DNA of 64,000 bases from Krasilnikovia cinnamomea. GTDB lineage: Bacteria > Actinomycetota > Actinomycetes > Mycobacteriales > Micromonosporaceae. A program made the translations under genes and the position numbers. The notes beneath the pieces were generated by a model. The model made no database searches. It was not told the DNA's origin and saw only the letters and a list, made by a program, of their open reading frames with translations. Each line of letters begins with the position of its first letter. Position 1 is the first letter of the stretch. The stretch is taken from positions 5,146,001-5,210,000 of the forward strand of contig NZ_SHKY01000001.1 in NCBI RefSeq assembly GCF_004217545.1, in the 5' to 3' direction. Shown one piece after another: positions 1 through 7,990 of the stretch.

Positions 1-1478
1 AGATCGCGCTGTTCTCGTTCATCGTCCTGCTGCTCAGCGGCACGTTCCTGACGCTGTTCTTCGACCCGTCGATGCGCGAGGTCACGTACGACGGCGCCTA
101 CCTGGCGCTGCGCGGCCAGGAGATGTCGGCGGCGTACGCGTCGTCCCTGGACCTGTCGTTCGAGGTACGCGGCGGCCTGTTCATGCGGCAGCTGCACCAC
201 TGGGCGGCGCTGCTGTTCATGGCCTCGATCATCGTGCACATGGCGCGCGTCTTCTTCACCGGCGCGTTCCGCAAGCCGCGCGAGGCGAACTGGGCGATCG
301 GCCTGATCCTGTTCCTGCTGGGCTTCCTGGAGGGCTTCACCGGCTACTCGCTGCCGGACGACGGCCTGTCCGGCACGGGTCTGCGCATCGCCTCCGCGAT
401 CATGCTGTCGATCCCGGTGATCGGCACCTGGCTGTCGGCGTCGATCTTCGGCGGCGAGTTCCCCGGCCACCTGATCATCGGCCGGTTCTACATCGCGCAC
501 GTGCTGCTGATCCCGGCCGGCCTGCTCGGCCTCATCAGCGCCCACCTCGCGCTGGTGTTCAAGCAGAAGCACACCCAGTGGCCCGGCCCGATGCGGACCA
601 ACTCGAACGTCGTCGGCGAGCGCATGTTCCCGCGGTACGCGCTCAAACAGGGCGGCTTCTTCATGACCGTCTTCGGCGTCGTGGCGCTGATGGCCGGTCT
701 GTTCCAGATCAACCCGATCTGGTTGTTCGGCCCGTACCGGGCGTCCGAGGTGTCCTCGGCCAGCCAGCCCGACTGGTACGTCATGTTCATGGACGGCCTG
801 GTCCGGCTCATGCCGGCGTGGCAGATCACGCTGCCGTTCGGCGACGGCTACAGCATTCCGCCGCTGTTCTGGCCCGCGGTCGTGGGGCTGGGGGCGCTGA
901 CCACGGTGCCGATGTTCTACCCGTTCATAGAGGCGCGGCGGCTCAAGGACAAGCAGACGCATCACCTGCTGCAGCGGCCGCGCGACGCGCCCGAGCGCAC
1001 CGGCGTGGGCGCCATGGCGTTCACGTTCTTCATCGTCGCCACGCTGTCCGGTGGCAACGACGTCATCGCGGACAAGTTCCACATCAGCCTGAACGCGATG
1101 ACCTGGGCCGGGCGTATCGGTCTGATCCTCCTGCCGCCGCTGGCGTACTACGTCGCGTTCCGCATCTGCCTCGGCCTGCAGCAGCACGACCGTGAGGTGC
1201 TGGCCCACGGCGCGGAGACCGGCATCATCAAGCGGCTGCCGGACGGGCGCTTCATGGAGGTGCACCAGCCGCTCGGCCCGGTGGACGACCACGGCCACCC
1301 GCTGCCGCTGGACTACGCCGGCTGGGTCGTACCGAAGAAGATGAACCGGCTCGGGGCGCTCGCCCCCGCGATCAAGGGCTTCTTCTACCCGGTCGAGAAG
1401 CCGGCGGAGGCCCCGGTGTCGCCCGCCGTGCCGCCGGTGACCCGCGAGGATCGCGAGGAGATCACCTCCGGTCGCTGA
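1..1478 (+). CDS. qcrB: Cytochrome bc1 complex cytochrome b subunit (5' end outside window)
   Basis: Membrane-embedded cytochrome b of the menaquinol:cytochrome c reductase (complex III), which binds two haems b and passes electrons from menaquinol to the QcrA/QcrC subunits. The frame is already open at the left edge (first full codon at base 3), so the N-terminus is missing; about 490 residues are visible. Paired histidines sit in two hydrophobic segments (LHHWAALLFMASIIVHM near bases 190-245 and IAHVLLI...ISAHLAL near 495-560), as expected for haem ligation. The Qo-site motif appears as PDWY (near 769-780), the actinobacterial variant of PEWY. A long hydrophilic, Pro-rich C-terminal tail follows the last helix, as in other actinobacterial QcrB proteins. 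A hairpin terminator lies just downstream. Confidence 0.95.
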   Translation, partial: IALFSFIVLLLSGTFLTLFFDPSMREVTYDGAYLALRGQEMSAAYASSLDLSFEVRGGLFMRQLHHWAALLFMASIIVHMARVFFTGAFRKPREANWAIGLILFLLGFLEGFTGYSLPDDGLSGTGLRIASAIMLSIPVIGTWLSASIFGGEFPGHLIIGRFYIAHVLLIPAGLLGLISAHLALVFKQKHTQWPGPMRTNSNVVGERMFPRYALKQGGFFMTVFGVVALMAGLFQINPIWLFGPYRASEVSSASQPDWYVMFMDGLVRLMPAWQITLPFGDGYSIPPLFWPAVVGLGALTTVPMFYPFIEARRLKDKQTHHLLQRPRDAPERTGVGAMAFTFFIVATLSGGNDVIADKFHISLNAMTWAGRIGLILLPPLAYYVAFRICLGLQQHDREVLAHGAETGIIKRLPDGRFMEVHQPLGPVDDHGHPLPLDYAGWVVPKKMNRLGALAPAIKGFFYPVEKPAEAPVSPAVPPVTREDREEITSGR

Positions 1479-1490
1479 ACCACCGCACGA

Positions 1491-1522
1491 CGAAAGGGCC
1501 CGCCGCACGGCGGGCCCTTTCG
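1491..1522. terminator. Bidirectional hairpin terminator between qcrB and the Lrp-type gene
   Basis: Perfect 14-bp inverted repeat (arms 1492-1505 and 1508-1521) with A-rich and T-rich outer ends, GAAAGGGCCC / GGGCCCTTTC. It lies 13 bases after the qcrB stop and 13 bases beyond the stop of the convergent gene, so it can serve both strands. Confidence 0.85.
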
Positions 1523-1534
1523 CTGTGCCGGATG

Positions 1535-1822
1535 TCAGTCCGCGTCGGGCAGACCGATGGCGAACGCGTCCTCCAGGTCGTGCCGGGAGTAGGCCCGGAA
1601 CGCGATGTGCGACTCGGTGTTCAGCACCCCCGGTGTCTTCGAGATGCGGCCCGCGATGACCTCGGCGATGTCGTCGAAGTGGGGCACCCGGACGATCGCG
1701 ATGAGGTCGACGTTGCCGGCGACCGAGTACACCTCGCTGACGCCGGGCAGTTCCGCGAGCGCCTGGGCGACCTCGGGGATGGAATCGGTGGCGCAGTCGA
1801 TGTGCACGATCGCGGTGTTCAC
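1535..1822 (-). CDS. Stand-alone Lrp/AsnC ligand-binding (RAM) domain protein
   Basis: A 95-residue protein made only of the alpha/beta RAM (AsnC_trans_reg) domain that in full-length Lrp/AsnC regulators binds amino acids and drives oligomerisation. No helix-turn-helix is encoded in front of it. The sequence shows the family pattern: a beta strand AIVHIDC, a helix ending in LAELPGVSEVYSVAGNVDLIAIV, and the final strand with TESHIAFRAYS. Start GTG at 1822 is preceded by GAGGAG about seven bases upstream. Similar small RAM proteins are known beside qcrB in other actinobacteria. A direct DNA-binding role is unlikely; partnering with a full Lrp protein or sensing a small molecule is inference. 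Confidence 0.85.
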   Translation of the reverse strand: MNTAIVHIDCATDSIPEVAQALAELPGVSEVYSVAGNVDLIAIVRVPHFDDIAEVIAGRISKTPGVLNTESHIAFRAYSRHDLEDAFAIGLPDAD

Positions 1823-1996
1823 CTGCGGGCTCCTCGCTCCAGATCCGGTCGGACGGATGGGCTCATGCTATCGGCGCGGTGGACAGCGGCGAGCCGCGGT
1901 TGCCGGGCGCGTTCAGCCTGGGCATGCGGATCGCCAGGTTGCCAGGATTCACATCGGCCGCTGGCTTGGGCGCCAGGTACGGATGGCGGTGATGTT

Positions 1997-2020
1997 TAGC
2001 TCGAGCTATAGTTCCGGGAG
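1997..2020 (+). promoter_or_regulatory. Toxin-antitoxin promoter with palindromic operator over the -10; leaderless start
   Basis: A perfect 12-bp palindrome TAGCTCGAGCTA (1997-2008) overlaps a good -10 hexamer TATAGT (2007-2012). The GTG start codon at 2020 sits seven to eight bases after the -10, where transcription should begin, and no spaced Shine-Dalgarno is present, so the mRNA is probably leaderless. The palindrome is the natural candidate for autorepression by the downstream XRE antitoxin (inference from HigBA/RelBE systems). Confidence 0.6.
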
Positions 2021-2417
2021 TGTCCATCACTCCCGAACACCGGCGTTGGACGATCAAGACCACCACTGACGTTCGCGAGTGGTTGCGAGCTCTGCGGCAG
2101 GCGGACCCGGAAACCTACAGGTCGGTCAACGTGGCGATCGACATGCTCGCCGAGGCCGGCCCTGGTCTGGCGCGGCCGTTGGTCGACACGGTGAAGGGGT
2201 CGAGCATCAACAATCTGAAGGAACTGCGGCCCCGGTCCGGCCGCGATACGGCGGTCCGCGTGCTGTTCGTCTTCGACCCCTGGTCGCAGGCGATACTGCT
2301 GGTCGCGGGAAATAAGGCCGGCGACTGGTCGCGGTGGTACAGATTCGCGATTCCGGCCGCGGAGCTAGCGGATGAGAGTTGCTGGCCGTCGAACGCAAGC
2401 GGAGGGAGGGAGCATGA
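2020..2417 (+). CDS. HigB/RelE-type toxin, reading frame broken near the C-terminus
   Basis: Putative mRNA-interferase toxin of a type II system. The first ~118 residues match the HigB-like (Gp49) layout: a helical N-terminus, NLKELRP, then VRVLFVFDPWSQAILLVAGNKAGDWSRWYR, the family's core strands and conserved Lys/Trp region. In this frame translation would run on through the antitoxin to 2622 as low-quality sequence. One base would have to be supplied around 2374-2379 to enter the frame encoding LLAVERKRREGA and a stop at 2415-2417. That stop overlaps the antitoxin ATG as ATGA, the arrangement expected of a coupled pair. So either a one-base deletion has inactivated the toxin's last ~13 residues, the assembly has an error, or there is programmed frameshifting. 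Confidence 0.75.
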
Positions 2418-2728
2418 CCGAGTTCCACGATTGGGACGATGTTCGTGCCGAACTGGACGACGGGGACAATGGCGCGCTCGTTGCGGAACGCGCTCGTACC
2501 GAGGCATGGGTCAGCGCCTTCCACCTGGCCGAGGAGCGCAAGCGCCTCGGCTTGACGCAGCGAGAGGTGGCCGACCTCATGGGTGTCACGCCCGGCCGGG
2601 TCAGCCAGATCGAGAACGGTGACCTCGACGCGAACGAGGTCGCTACCCTCAGCCGCTATGCGCAGGCACTCGGCGCGCGCATGCGGATCATCTTTGATTA
2701 CGGCAACGACCTGCGCCAGATCGCCTGA
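2414..2728 (+). CDS. XRE-family HigA-type antitoxin
   Basis: A 104-residue cytoplasmic DNA-binding protein that should neutralise the preceding toxin and repress the pair's promoter. A Cro/C1-type helix-turn-helix is plain at about residues 37-70: LAEERKRLGLTQREVADLMG followed by VTPGRVSQIENGDL, then a final helix with ATLSRYAQALGARMRI. The start ATG at 2414 follows AGCGGAGGGAGGGAG, a strong ribosome-binding site that lies inside the toxin's 3' end. An upstream in-frame ATG at 2372 lacks such a site and would add a non-conserved tail. The pair sits alone between the Lrp-type gene and a sugar nucleotidyltransferase, with no other mobile element visible. Confidence 0.88.
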   Translation: MTEFHDWDDVRAELDDGDNGALVAERARTEAWVSAFHLAEERKRLGLTQREVADLMGVTPGRVSQIENGDLDANEVATLSRYAQALGARMRIIFDYGNDLRQIA

Positions 2729-2750
2729 CCGGACGACCCGTGCTCCGGGC

Positions 2751-3578
2751 TCATGCCGGCACGGTAAGGCCCGCGCCCGCGCGGACGACCTCGCACAGTC
2801 GCTCGGTTACGGACACCGTCGCGCCGGGCCACACCACGCACCGGTCCACGTCGCCGCGCACGAGCGCCCCGGCCCCGATCACGGACCGCTCGGACCGGCC
2901 CGTGACCGTCGCGGTCGGATCGATCAGGCTGCCGTTCCCCGCGGCGTGCAGGTTGGCCGCCAGGTAGTCGGCCGGGGTGCCGGTGTCCAGGTACATGCCG
3001 TCGAAGTCCACCAGCTCCAGGGCGCCGTCCGCTTCGGCGGGCCGCCACACCGTCCGCACCAGGTCGCCCGGCTGCGCCGCGAGGTCGCGGACGCGCCGCC
3101 ACGGCAGCAGGGAGAACCCGGCGAAGCGGCGGCCGCTGAATCCGCCGGTCGCGCCCGGCTCCACGGGCCGGGTGAGCATGCGTACGGTCTCGCCGTCCCA
3201 GCCGTCCAGCAGCGCCGCGATGTCCTTGCCGGGTTCGCGCCGCGGGTCCGCCAGGTACGCGTCCGCGTTGCCGACCAGCACCCCGCGACCGTCGATCCAG
3301 CCGCGCAGCCGGCCGATGCCGCCGGAGGTCCCCAGCGGGCCGTCCGGCTCCACGGACAGGTGCGCTCGGCCGTCCACGTGGCGTACCACCTGGTCGGCCA
3401 GGTACGCGGCGTTGACCGCGGTCGTGTCCGGCCCGGCGAGCCCGAGCCCGGCCAGCCGGTGCAGCGCGCGGTCCAGCAGCGCCACGTTGCCGACCGGGCA
3501 CAGCGCCTTGGGCAGCAGCTCGGTCAGCGGTCGCAGCCGCTGCCCCTCCCCGGCGGCCAGCACGACCGCGCAGATCAC
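2751..3578 (-). CDS. Sugar-1-phosphate nucleotidyltransferase family protein
   Basis: A 275-residue Rossmann-like NTP transferase (RmlA/ManC/GlmU N-terminal type). The nucleotide-binding signature LAAGEGQRLRPLT is at residues 7-19, and PKALCPVGN with its activating lysine follows at about 23-31. A GNADAY motif near residue 103 gives the metal-binding aspartate. The last ~45 residues (SLIDPTATVTGRSERSVIGAGALV) look like the beginning of a left-handed beta-helix. Substrate cannot be fixed from sequence; GDP-mannose or NDP-glucose formation are both possible. Its GTG start overlaps the stop of the upstream NUDIX gene (GTGA), so the two are translated from one message. Confidence 0.85.
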   Translation of the reverse strand: MICAVVLAAGEGQRLRPLTELLPKALCPVGNVALLDRALHRLAGLGLAGPDTTAVNAAYLADQVVRHVDGRAHLSVEPDGPLGTSGGIGRLRGWIDGRGVLVGNADAYLADPRREPGKDIAALLDGWDGETVRMLTRPVEPGATGGFSGRRFAGFSLLPWRRVRDLAAQPGDLVRTVWRPAEADGALELVDFDGMYLDTGTPADYLAANLHAAGNGSLIDPTATVTGRSERSVIGAGALVRGDVDRCVVWPGATVSVTERLCEVVRAGAGLTVPA

Positions 3579-4093
3579 GACGCGCCGTCCTCTTCCGCGG
3601 CCGGGCCGATGCCGTAGAGGCCCAGCAGGATCTCGGTGTTCGGGGTCAGCCGTGGCAGGTCGTCCAGCGGAAACCAGCGGGCCTCCAGCACCTCGCCACC
3701 GTCCACGACCAACTCCGTGCGGGAGGCCGGCACGGCCGCCGTGAACACCGTGTCCACCCAGCCCTTGACGTGCACGACGGCGTTGGGCACGGCGGGCGTC
3801 AGCGCCGTGGGGTCGAGGGCGACCCCGCTCTCCTCGAACAGCTCCCGTGCGGCGCCCACCGGGGGCGGCTCGTGCCGCTTGAGCAGGCCCGCGGGCAGTC
3901 CCCAGCCCTGGCCCGGCGGCTGGCGCAGCAGGAGCAGGCGTCCCGGTTCCGGTGCTTCCGAGTCGTGCAGCAGGGTCACCGCCCCGACCAGATACTTCGG
4001 CGAGACGAGGCGGACGAGGCGGCGACGCGCGCGGCCCGGCAGCCGATACAACACCTGGTACCCGTAGCCACGCAGCCGCCGCCGAAGATTCAC
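3575..4093 (-). CDS. NUDIX hydrolase
   Basis: A 172-residue NUDIX-fold pyrophosphohydrolase. The complete Nudix box is at residues 69-91: G, five residues, E, seven residues, RELFEESGV. This supplies the glutamates that bind Mg2+ for cleavage of a nucleoside diphosphate-X substrate. A basic N-terminal stretch (MNLRRRLRGYGYQVLYRLPGRARRRLVRLV) precedes the domain and may contact membrane or nucleic acid. It overlaps by four bases with the downstream nucleotidyltransferase, which suggests both handle the same nucleotide-sugar pool (inference). Start is GTG at 4093. Confidence 0.88.
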   Translation of the reverse strand: MNLRRRLRGYGYQVLYRLPGRARRRLVRLVSPKYLVGAVTLLHDSEAPEPGRLLLLRQPPGQGWGLPAGLLKRHEPPPVGAARELFEESGVALDPTALTPAVPNAVVHVKGWVDTVFTAAVPASRTELVVDGGEVLEARWFPLDDLPRLTPNTEILLGLYGIGPAAEEDGAS

Positions 4094-4134
4094 CCCATCA
4101 GGCTATCGGGGCACTCCCATCGGCCGCCGCCCCA

Positions 4135-5931
4135 TCAGTCCGGGTGATCCACCAGCGCGATGAGCTGTTCGACGACGTTGTCGGGCTCCAGGCTGCGCTC
4201 GGTGACCGCCACCAGCATGGTCTCCAGATCCGGGTAGCCGAGCTCCTCGGCGAGGCGGCGCAGCGGCACCTCGCTGGCCAGGCCGCGGTCGTGCTTGCGC
4301 AGGGTCAGCCCGATCGTGGCGCGGCCCAGGCGGACCTTGTCCGCGATGCTGATGCCGGGGGCGTCGGCCTCGGCGAAGTAGCGGTTGATCTGCATCTGGG
4401 CGTGGGGCGACTTGACGAAGCCCAGCCACTCCTTGCGGGGACCGCGCGGGGCGTCCGGCTCGACGTCGACGTGCCCGTCCGTCTCGGTGAAGATCTCCAC
4501 GACGTCGCCGTCGCGCAGCGGGGAGCTCAGCGGCGCCAGCCGCCCGTTGATCGTGGCGGCGAGGCACTGGTCGCCCTTGTCCGGGCTCAGCTCGTACGCG
4601 AGATCGACCGGGGTGGAACCGGCGGGCAGCTCGACCGTGCTGCCGTCGGCGAACACCTGGATCTGCGCCTCGGCCAGGTCGCAGCGCAGCGAGGCGAGGA
4701 ACTGTCCGGCGTCGGTGGTCTCCTGTTCCCAGTCGAGCACCCGGCGCAGCCAGGTGAGCTGGTCGGAGCCGGGGGTCTCGGCCGATTCGCTCTTCGGGTA
4801 GCGGAAGCCGGTGGCGACGCCGTACTCCGCGCAGCGGTGCATCGACTCGGTGCGGATCAGCACCTCGACGAGCCGGCCGTCGGGCCCGGTCACCGTCGTG
4901 TGCAGCGAACGGTAGAGGTTGTTCTTCGGCGAGGCGATGAAGTCCTTGAACCGGCCCGCGACCGGGCGCCACCGGCCGTGGATCGCGCCGAGGGCGGCGT
5001 AGCAGTCGGTGTCCGGTCCGTCGATCACCACCGCGATGCGGGGCAGGTCGAAGGGCACCGGGTAGTCCCCGGCGACGGTGTCCTTCCAGATCGAGTAGTA
5101 GTGCCGGGGTCGCGGGGTGACCTTCGCGTCCACCCGGGACCGACGCAGCGCGGTCAGCGTCTTGTGGGTGACGTCGGTCAGGTACTGCGCCCAGCCGGGG
5201 CGGTTCTTCACGTGCTCGTCGATCCGGGCGTACGCCTCCGGGTGCAGGTGGTACAGCACCACGTCGTCGAGGTCGCGCTTGAGGGCCTGGATGCCGAGCC
5301 GGTCGCAGAGCGGTACGAGCACGTCCAGGGTGGCCGTGGCGATGCGGGCCCGCGAGGCGGGGGAGCGGGCGTCCAGCGTGCGCATGTTGTGCAGGCGGTC
5401 GGCGAGCTTGATGACCAGCACCCGGACGTCCTTGCCGGCCGCCACGATCATCTTGCGGATCGTCTCGGCCTCGGCCACCTTGCCGTAGAACGCCTTGTCG
5501 AACTTGGTCACGCCGTCGACGAGGTGGGTCACCTCGGGGCCGAAGTCGCCGTGCAGGGCCTCGAGCGTGTAGCTGGTGTCCTCGACCGTGTCGTGCAGCA
5601 GCGCGGCCACCAGGGTGGTGGTGTCCATGCCCAGCTCGGCGCAGATCTGGGCGACCGCGAGCGGGTGGGTGATGTACGGGTCACCGCTCTTGCGCTTCTG
5701 CCCCTCGTGCATGGCGGCGGCGATCGAGTAGCTGCGCCGCAGCATGCCCACGTCCGCCGAGGGGTGTACGGCCTTGTGCGTCCTGGTCAGGGTGGCGACG
5801 GGATCGTCCTCGCCGTTCTGGAAGCTCAGCAGGGAGCGCAGGCGCTGGGTCAGGGTGGTCTCGGAGGGGGCCGTCGACAGGGCGCGTCCAAACGCGGCGC
5901 CGTGACCGGCGTCGACATCCACCCCGGACAC
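4135..5931 (-). CDS. rel: RelA/SpoT-homologue (p)ppGpp enzyme without ACT domain
   Basis: A 598-residue stringent-response enzyme. An HD hydrolase domain occupies about residues 60-220, with the metal site HDTVED at 113-118. The ppGpp synthetase domain is at 270-380, with RPRHYYSIWK, FDL (Asp295) and EVLIRT (Glu356), so the two acidic synthetase residues appear kept. A TGS domain follows at 423-482. The ~730-800-residue Rel proteins also carry zinc-finger and ACT domains; this one ends about 115 residues after TGS, so ribosome-linked regulation may differ. It could be a second Rel in this genome. GTG at 5931 abuts its only G-rich site; GTG at 5922, nine bases further on, is better spaced from GAGGGG and may be the true start. 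Confidence 0.9.
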   Translation of the reverse strand: MSGVDVDAGHGAAFGRALSTAPSETTLTQRLRSLLSFQNGEDDPVATLTRTHKAVHPSADVGMLRRSYSIAAAMHEGQKRKSGDPYITHPLAVAQICAELGMDTTTLVAALLHDTVEDTSYTLEALHGDFGPEVTHLVDGVTKFDKAFYGKVAEAETIRKMIVAAGKDVRVLVIKLADRLHNMRTLDARSPASRARIATATLDVLVPLCDRLGIQALKRDLDDVVLYHLHPEAYARIDEHVKNRPGWAQYLTDVTHKTLTALRRSRVDAKVTPRPRHYYSIWKDTVAGDYPVPFDLPRIAVVIDGPDTDCYAALGAIHGRWRPVAGRFKDFIASPKNNLYRSLHTTVTGPDGRLVEVLIRTESMHRCAEYGVATGFRYPKSESAETPGSDQLTWLRRVLDWEQETTDAGQFLASLRCDLAEAQIQVFADGSTVELPAGSTPVDLAYELSPDKGDQCLAATINGRLAPLSSPLRDGDVVEIFTETDGHVDVEPDAPRGPRKEWLGFVKSPHAQMQINRYFAEADAPGISIADKVRLGRATIGLTLRKHDRGLASEVPLRRLAEELGYPDLETMLVAVTERSLEPDNVVEQLIALVDHPD

Positions 5932-6086
5932 CCCCTCACCGATCTGTCACGCGCACGCACGGAACAACCTTGGGGCCTGGCCGGCGCACCGGAACGGACG
6001 GCTCACCGAGATGCCGGCGGACACGCCACCGATCGCCGAAACCACGGCTCGCCGAACCCGCCGACTCGCCGGTAACCCCGCGTGCC

Positions 6087-7895
6087 CTACAGCCTATGCG
6101 AGCGGCGGTCATCCGAACGGTCAGTTACCGATGAGCAAACGGCCGAGTCCCGGCCCGATGCCGCGGCTTCTGCCCTGTTGAGCAGGCTACTGAACCGCGC
6201 GGCGCCACGGGCCGGTGACACCCAGTCACCAGAAGTTTCCACCAAGCGGGTGTCGGGCCGGTCGAGCCACGCCAGGATCCGTTCCGTCTCCTCCGCGGAG
6301 GCGGCCGGCACCGGGCCCGGTCCCGGCCGTACGGTCTCGGCGGTCGCCCGGGCCGCGTCGAGGGTCGGGCGGGGGTGCTGGCGCGGGGGAGAGGTTGCGG
6401 CGGCGGCCAGCCTGCCGTGCCGGACCACGATGATCTCCCAGCCGCCGTTGCCGTCCCGGCGGGCCGCGACCAGCTCGGCCAGCCGGGTCAGCGACCCCAG
6501 GCGCTGCATGCGGACCGTGGCGCGCAGCAGGGCGATCAGCCGCGACCGGACCACCGCCGCCTCCTCGTAGCGCTGCCGGTCGCTGAGTGCCGCGATGCGG
6601 GCCAGCAGGGCGTCCACGATCGGCTCGGGATCACCGTGGGTCGCCGTGCGGAACGGCAGCGCCGCGCGGCGGGCGTACTCGTCGGTGGTGATCTGGTGTT
6701 CGCAGGGGGCCGGGCAGCGGCCCAGCTCGGCCAGCGCGCAGGCCGGGGTGGGGGTGCGCACGGACAGCCGGTGGGTGCACTGCCGCAGCGGCACGGCGTC
6801 GTACACCCCGGCGGCGGCCAGCTCGGCGGTGCGCCGGGAGGAGAACGGGCCCAGGTACGTCGCGTCGTCGTCGGCGAGCTGGCGCACCACGGACAGCCGT
6901 GGATACGCCTCCGTGGTCAGCTTCAGCCACACCACCCGCTCGGGATACTTCGACCGCCGGTTGTACGGCGGCGCGTGCGCGGCGATCAGCCGCAGTTCGC
7001 GCACCTCGGCCTCCAGCGCGTGCGCGCACTCCACCGCCTCCACCCGGGTCGCGGCGGCCAGCATCTCCGAGATCCGGGCCCGCTTCTCGCTGGCGGTGAA
7101 GTACGTGCGCACCCGGGTGGCGATGTCCTTCGACGTGCCGACGTAGAGCGCGCGCTCGTCCGCGCCGCGGAACACGTAGACCCCGGGGGCGTGCGGCAGC
7201 CCGTCGGCCAGGTGGCGCTTGCGGCGCTGGGTCGGGGTGACCGCCTTGGCGAACTCGATCGCCTCGCCCAGGGTGTGCACCCGGTGGCCGCCCAGCCGCT
7301 CGATGAGGCCGTGCAGGACGTCGACGGTGGCGCGGGCGTCGTCCAGCGCCCGGTGGGTGGGCTCGACGGCGGCGTGGAAGTGCCGGGCCAGCGTGCTGAG
7401 CTTGCGGTTGGGCACCTCGTCGCGGGTCAGGACCCGGCGGGCCAGCGCGGCGGTGTCGACGACCCGCGGCTGCGGCCACGGGTAGCCGTGCCGGGCGCAG
7501 GCGGCCTTGAGGAAGCCCACGTCATACGGCGCGTTGTGCGCGACCAGGACCGCACCGCGCAGGAACTCCAGCAGGCTGGGCAGCACCACCTCGATCGGCG
7601 GGGCGGGGGCCAGCATCGCCTCGGTGATGCCGGTCAGCACCGTGATGAACGGCGGGAGCCGCTCACCCGGGTTGACCAGGGTCGCGAACACCCCGAGCTG
7701 CTCGCCGCCGCGAACCTTCACCGCGCCGATCTCGGTGATCCCGGCGCCGTCGGCGGCGCCGCCGGTGGTCTCCAGGTCCAGCACCACGAACGTCGTGTCC
7801 CGCAGCGACAGCGCCGCCGGTGCGACGGAGCCGTCGGCGCTCAGGAGGGTGTCCAGAGTGCCCTGCACGTATGCCGGTTGTGCCACGGCGGGCAC
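6087..7895 (-). CDS. DEDDh exonuclease fused to UvrC-like GIY-YIG nuclease
   Basis: A 602-residue two-nuclease protein probably acting in DNA repair. The N-terminal DnaQ-like 3'-5' exonuclease shows FVVLDLETTGG (Asp40, Glu42), NAPYDVGFLK (Asp125) and HRALDDA (His181, Asp186). The second half starts with a GIY-YIG domain (HAPGVYVFRG...YVGTSKDIATRVRTYF, from about 236). It continues with UvrC-like sequence and a UVR motif, SDRQRYEEAAVVRSRL, near 455-470. This fusion is known in actinobacteria (M. tuberculosis Rv2191) and relates to the Cho endonuclease. The open frame extends upstream to 8087 but would overlap the divergent NYN gene and encodes low-complexity Arg-rich sequence, so GTG at 7895 or 7886 is preferred. 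Confidence 0.9.
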   Translation of the reverse strand: MPAVAQPAYVQGTLDTLLSADGSVAPAALSLRDTTFVVLDLETTGGAADGAGITEIGAVKVRGGEQLGVFATLVNPGERLPPFITVLTGITEAMLAPAPPIEVVLPSLLEFLRGAVLVAHNAPYDVGFLKAACARHGYPWPQPRVVDTAALARRVLTRDEVPNRKLSTLARHFHAAVEPTHRALDDARATVDVLHGLIERLGGHRVHTLGEAIEFAKAVTPTQRRKRHLADGLPHAPGVYVFRGADERALYVGTSKDIATRVRTYFTASEKRARISEMLAAATRVEAVECAHALEAEVRELRLIAAHAPPYNRRSKYPERVVWLKLTTEAYPRLSVVRQLADDDATYLGPFSSRRTAELAAAGVYDAVPLRQCTHRLSVRTPTPACALAELGRCPAPCEHQITTDEYARRAALPFRTATHGDPEPIVDALLARIAALSDRQRYEEAAVVRSRLIALLRATVRMQRLGSLTRLAELVAARRDGNGGWEIIVVRHGRLAAAATSPPRQHPRPTLDAARATAETVRPGPGPVPAASAEETERILAWLDRPDTRLVETSGDWVSPARGAARFSSLLNRAEAAASGRDSAVCSSVTDRSDDRRSHRL

Positions 7896-7990
7896 ATTAG
7901 GGCCGGGGTACGACAATCCGCCGGGGCCGCGGCGAAAGTGATCGCCTCCGCCCAGGGCGGTCGGGTCGGGCGCGGTGGGAGACTGGTGGC

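Noticed and set aside
2416..2622. C-terminal extension of the toxin to 200 residues
   Set aside because: The extra residues are the antitoxin gene read in the wrong frame; the antitoxin itself has a clear helix-turn-helix and ribosome-binding site.
3952..6075. 707-codon plus-strand open frame
   Set aside because: It lies opposite the rel gene, which has clear domains and motifs; the plus-strand translation has no recognisable sequence and is a by-product of high G+C.
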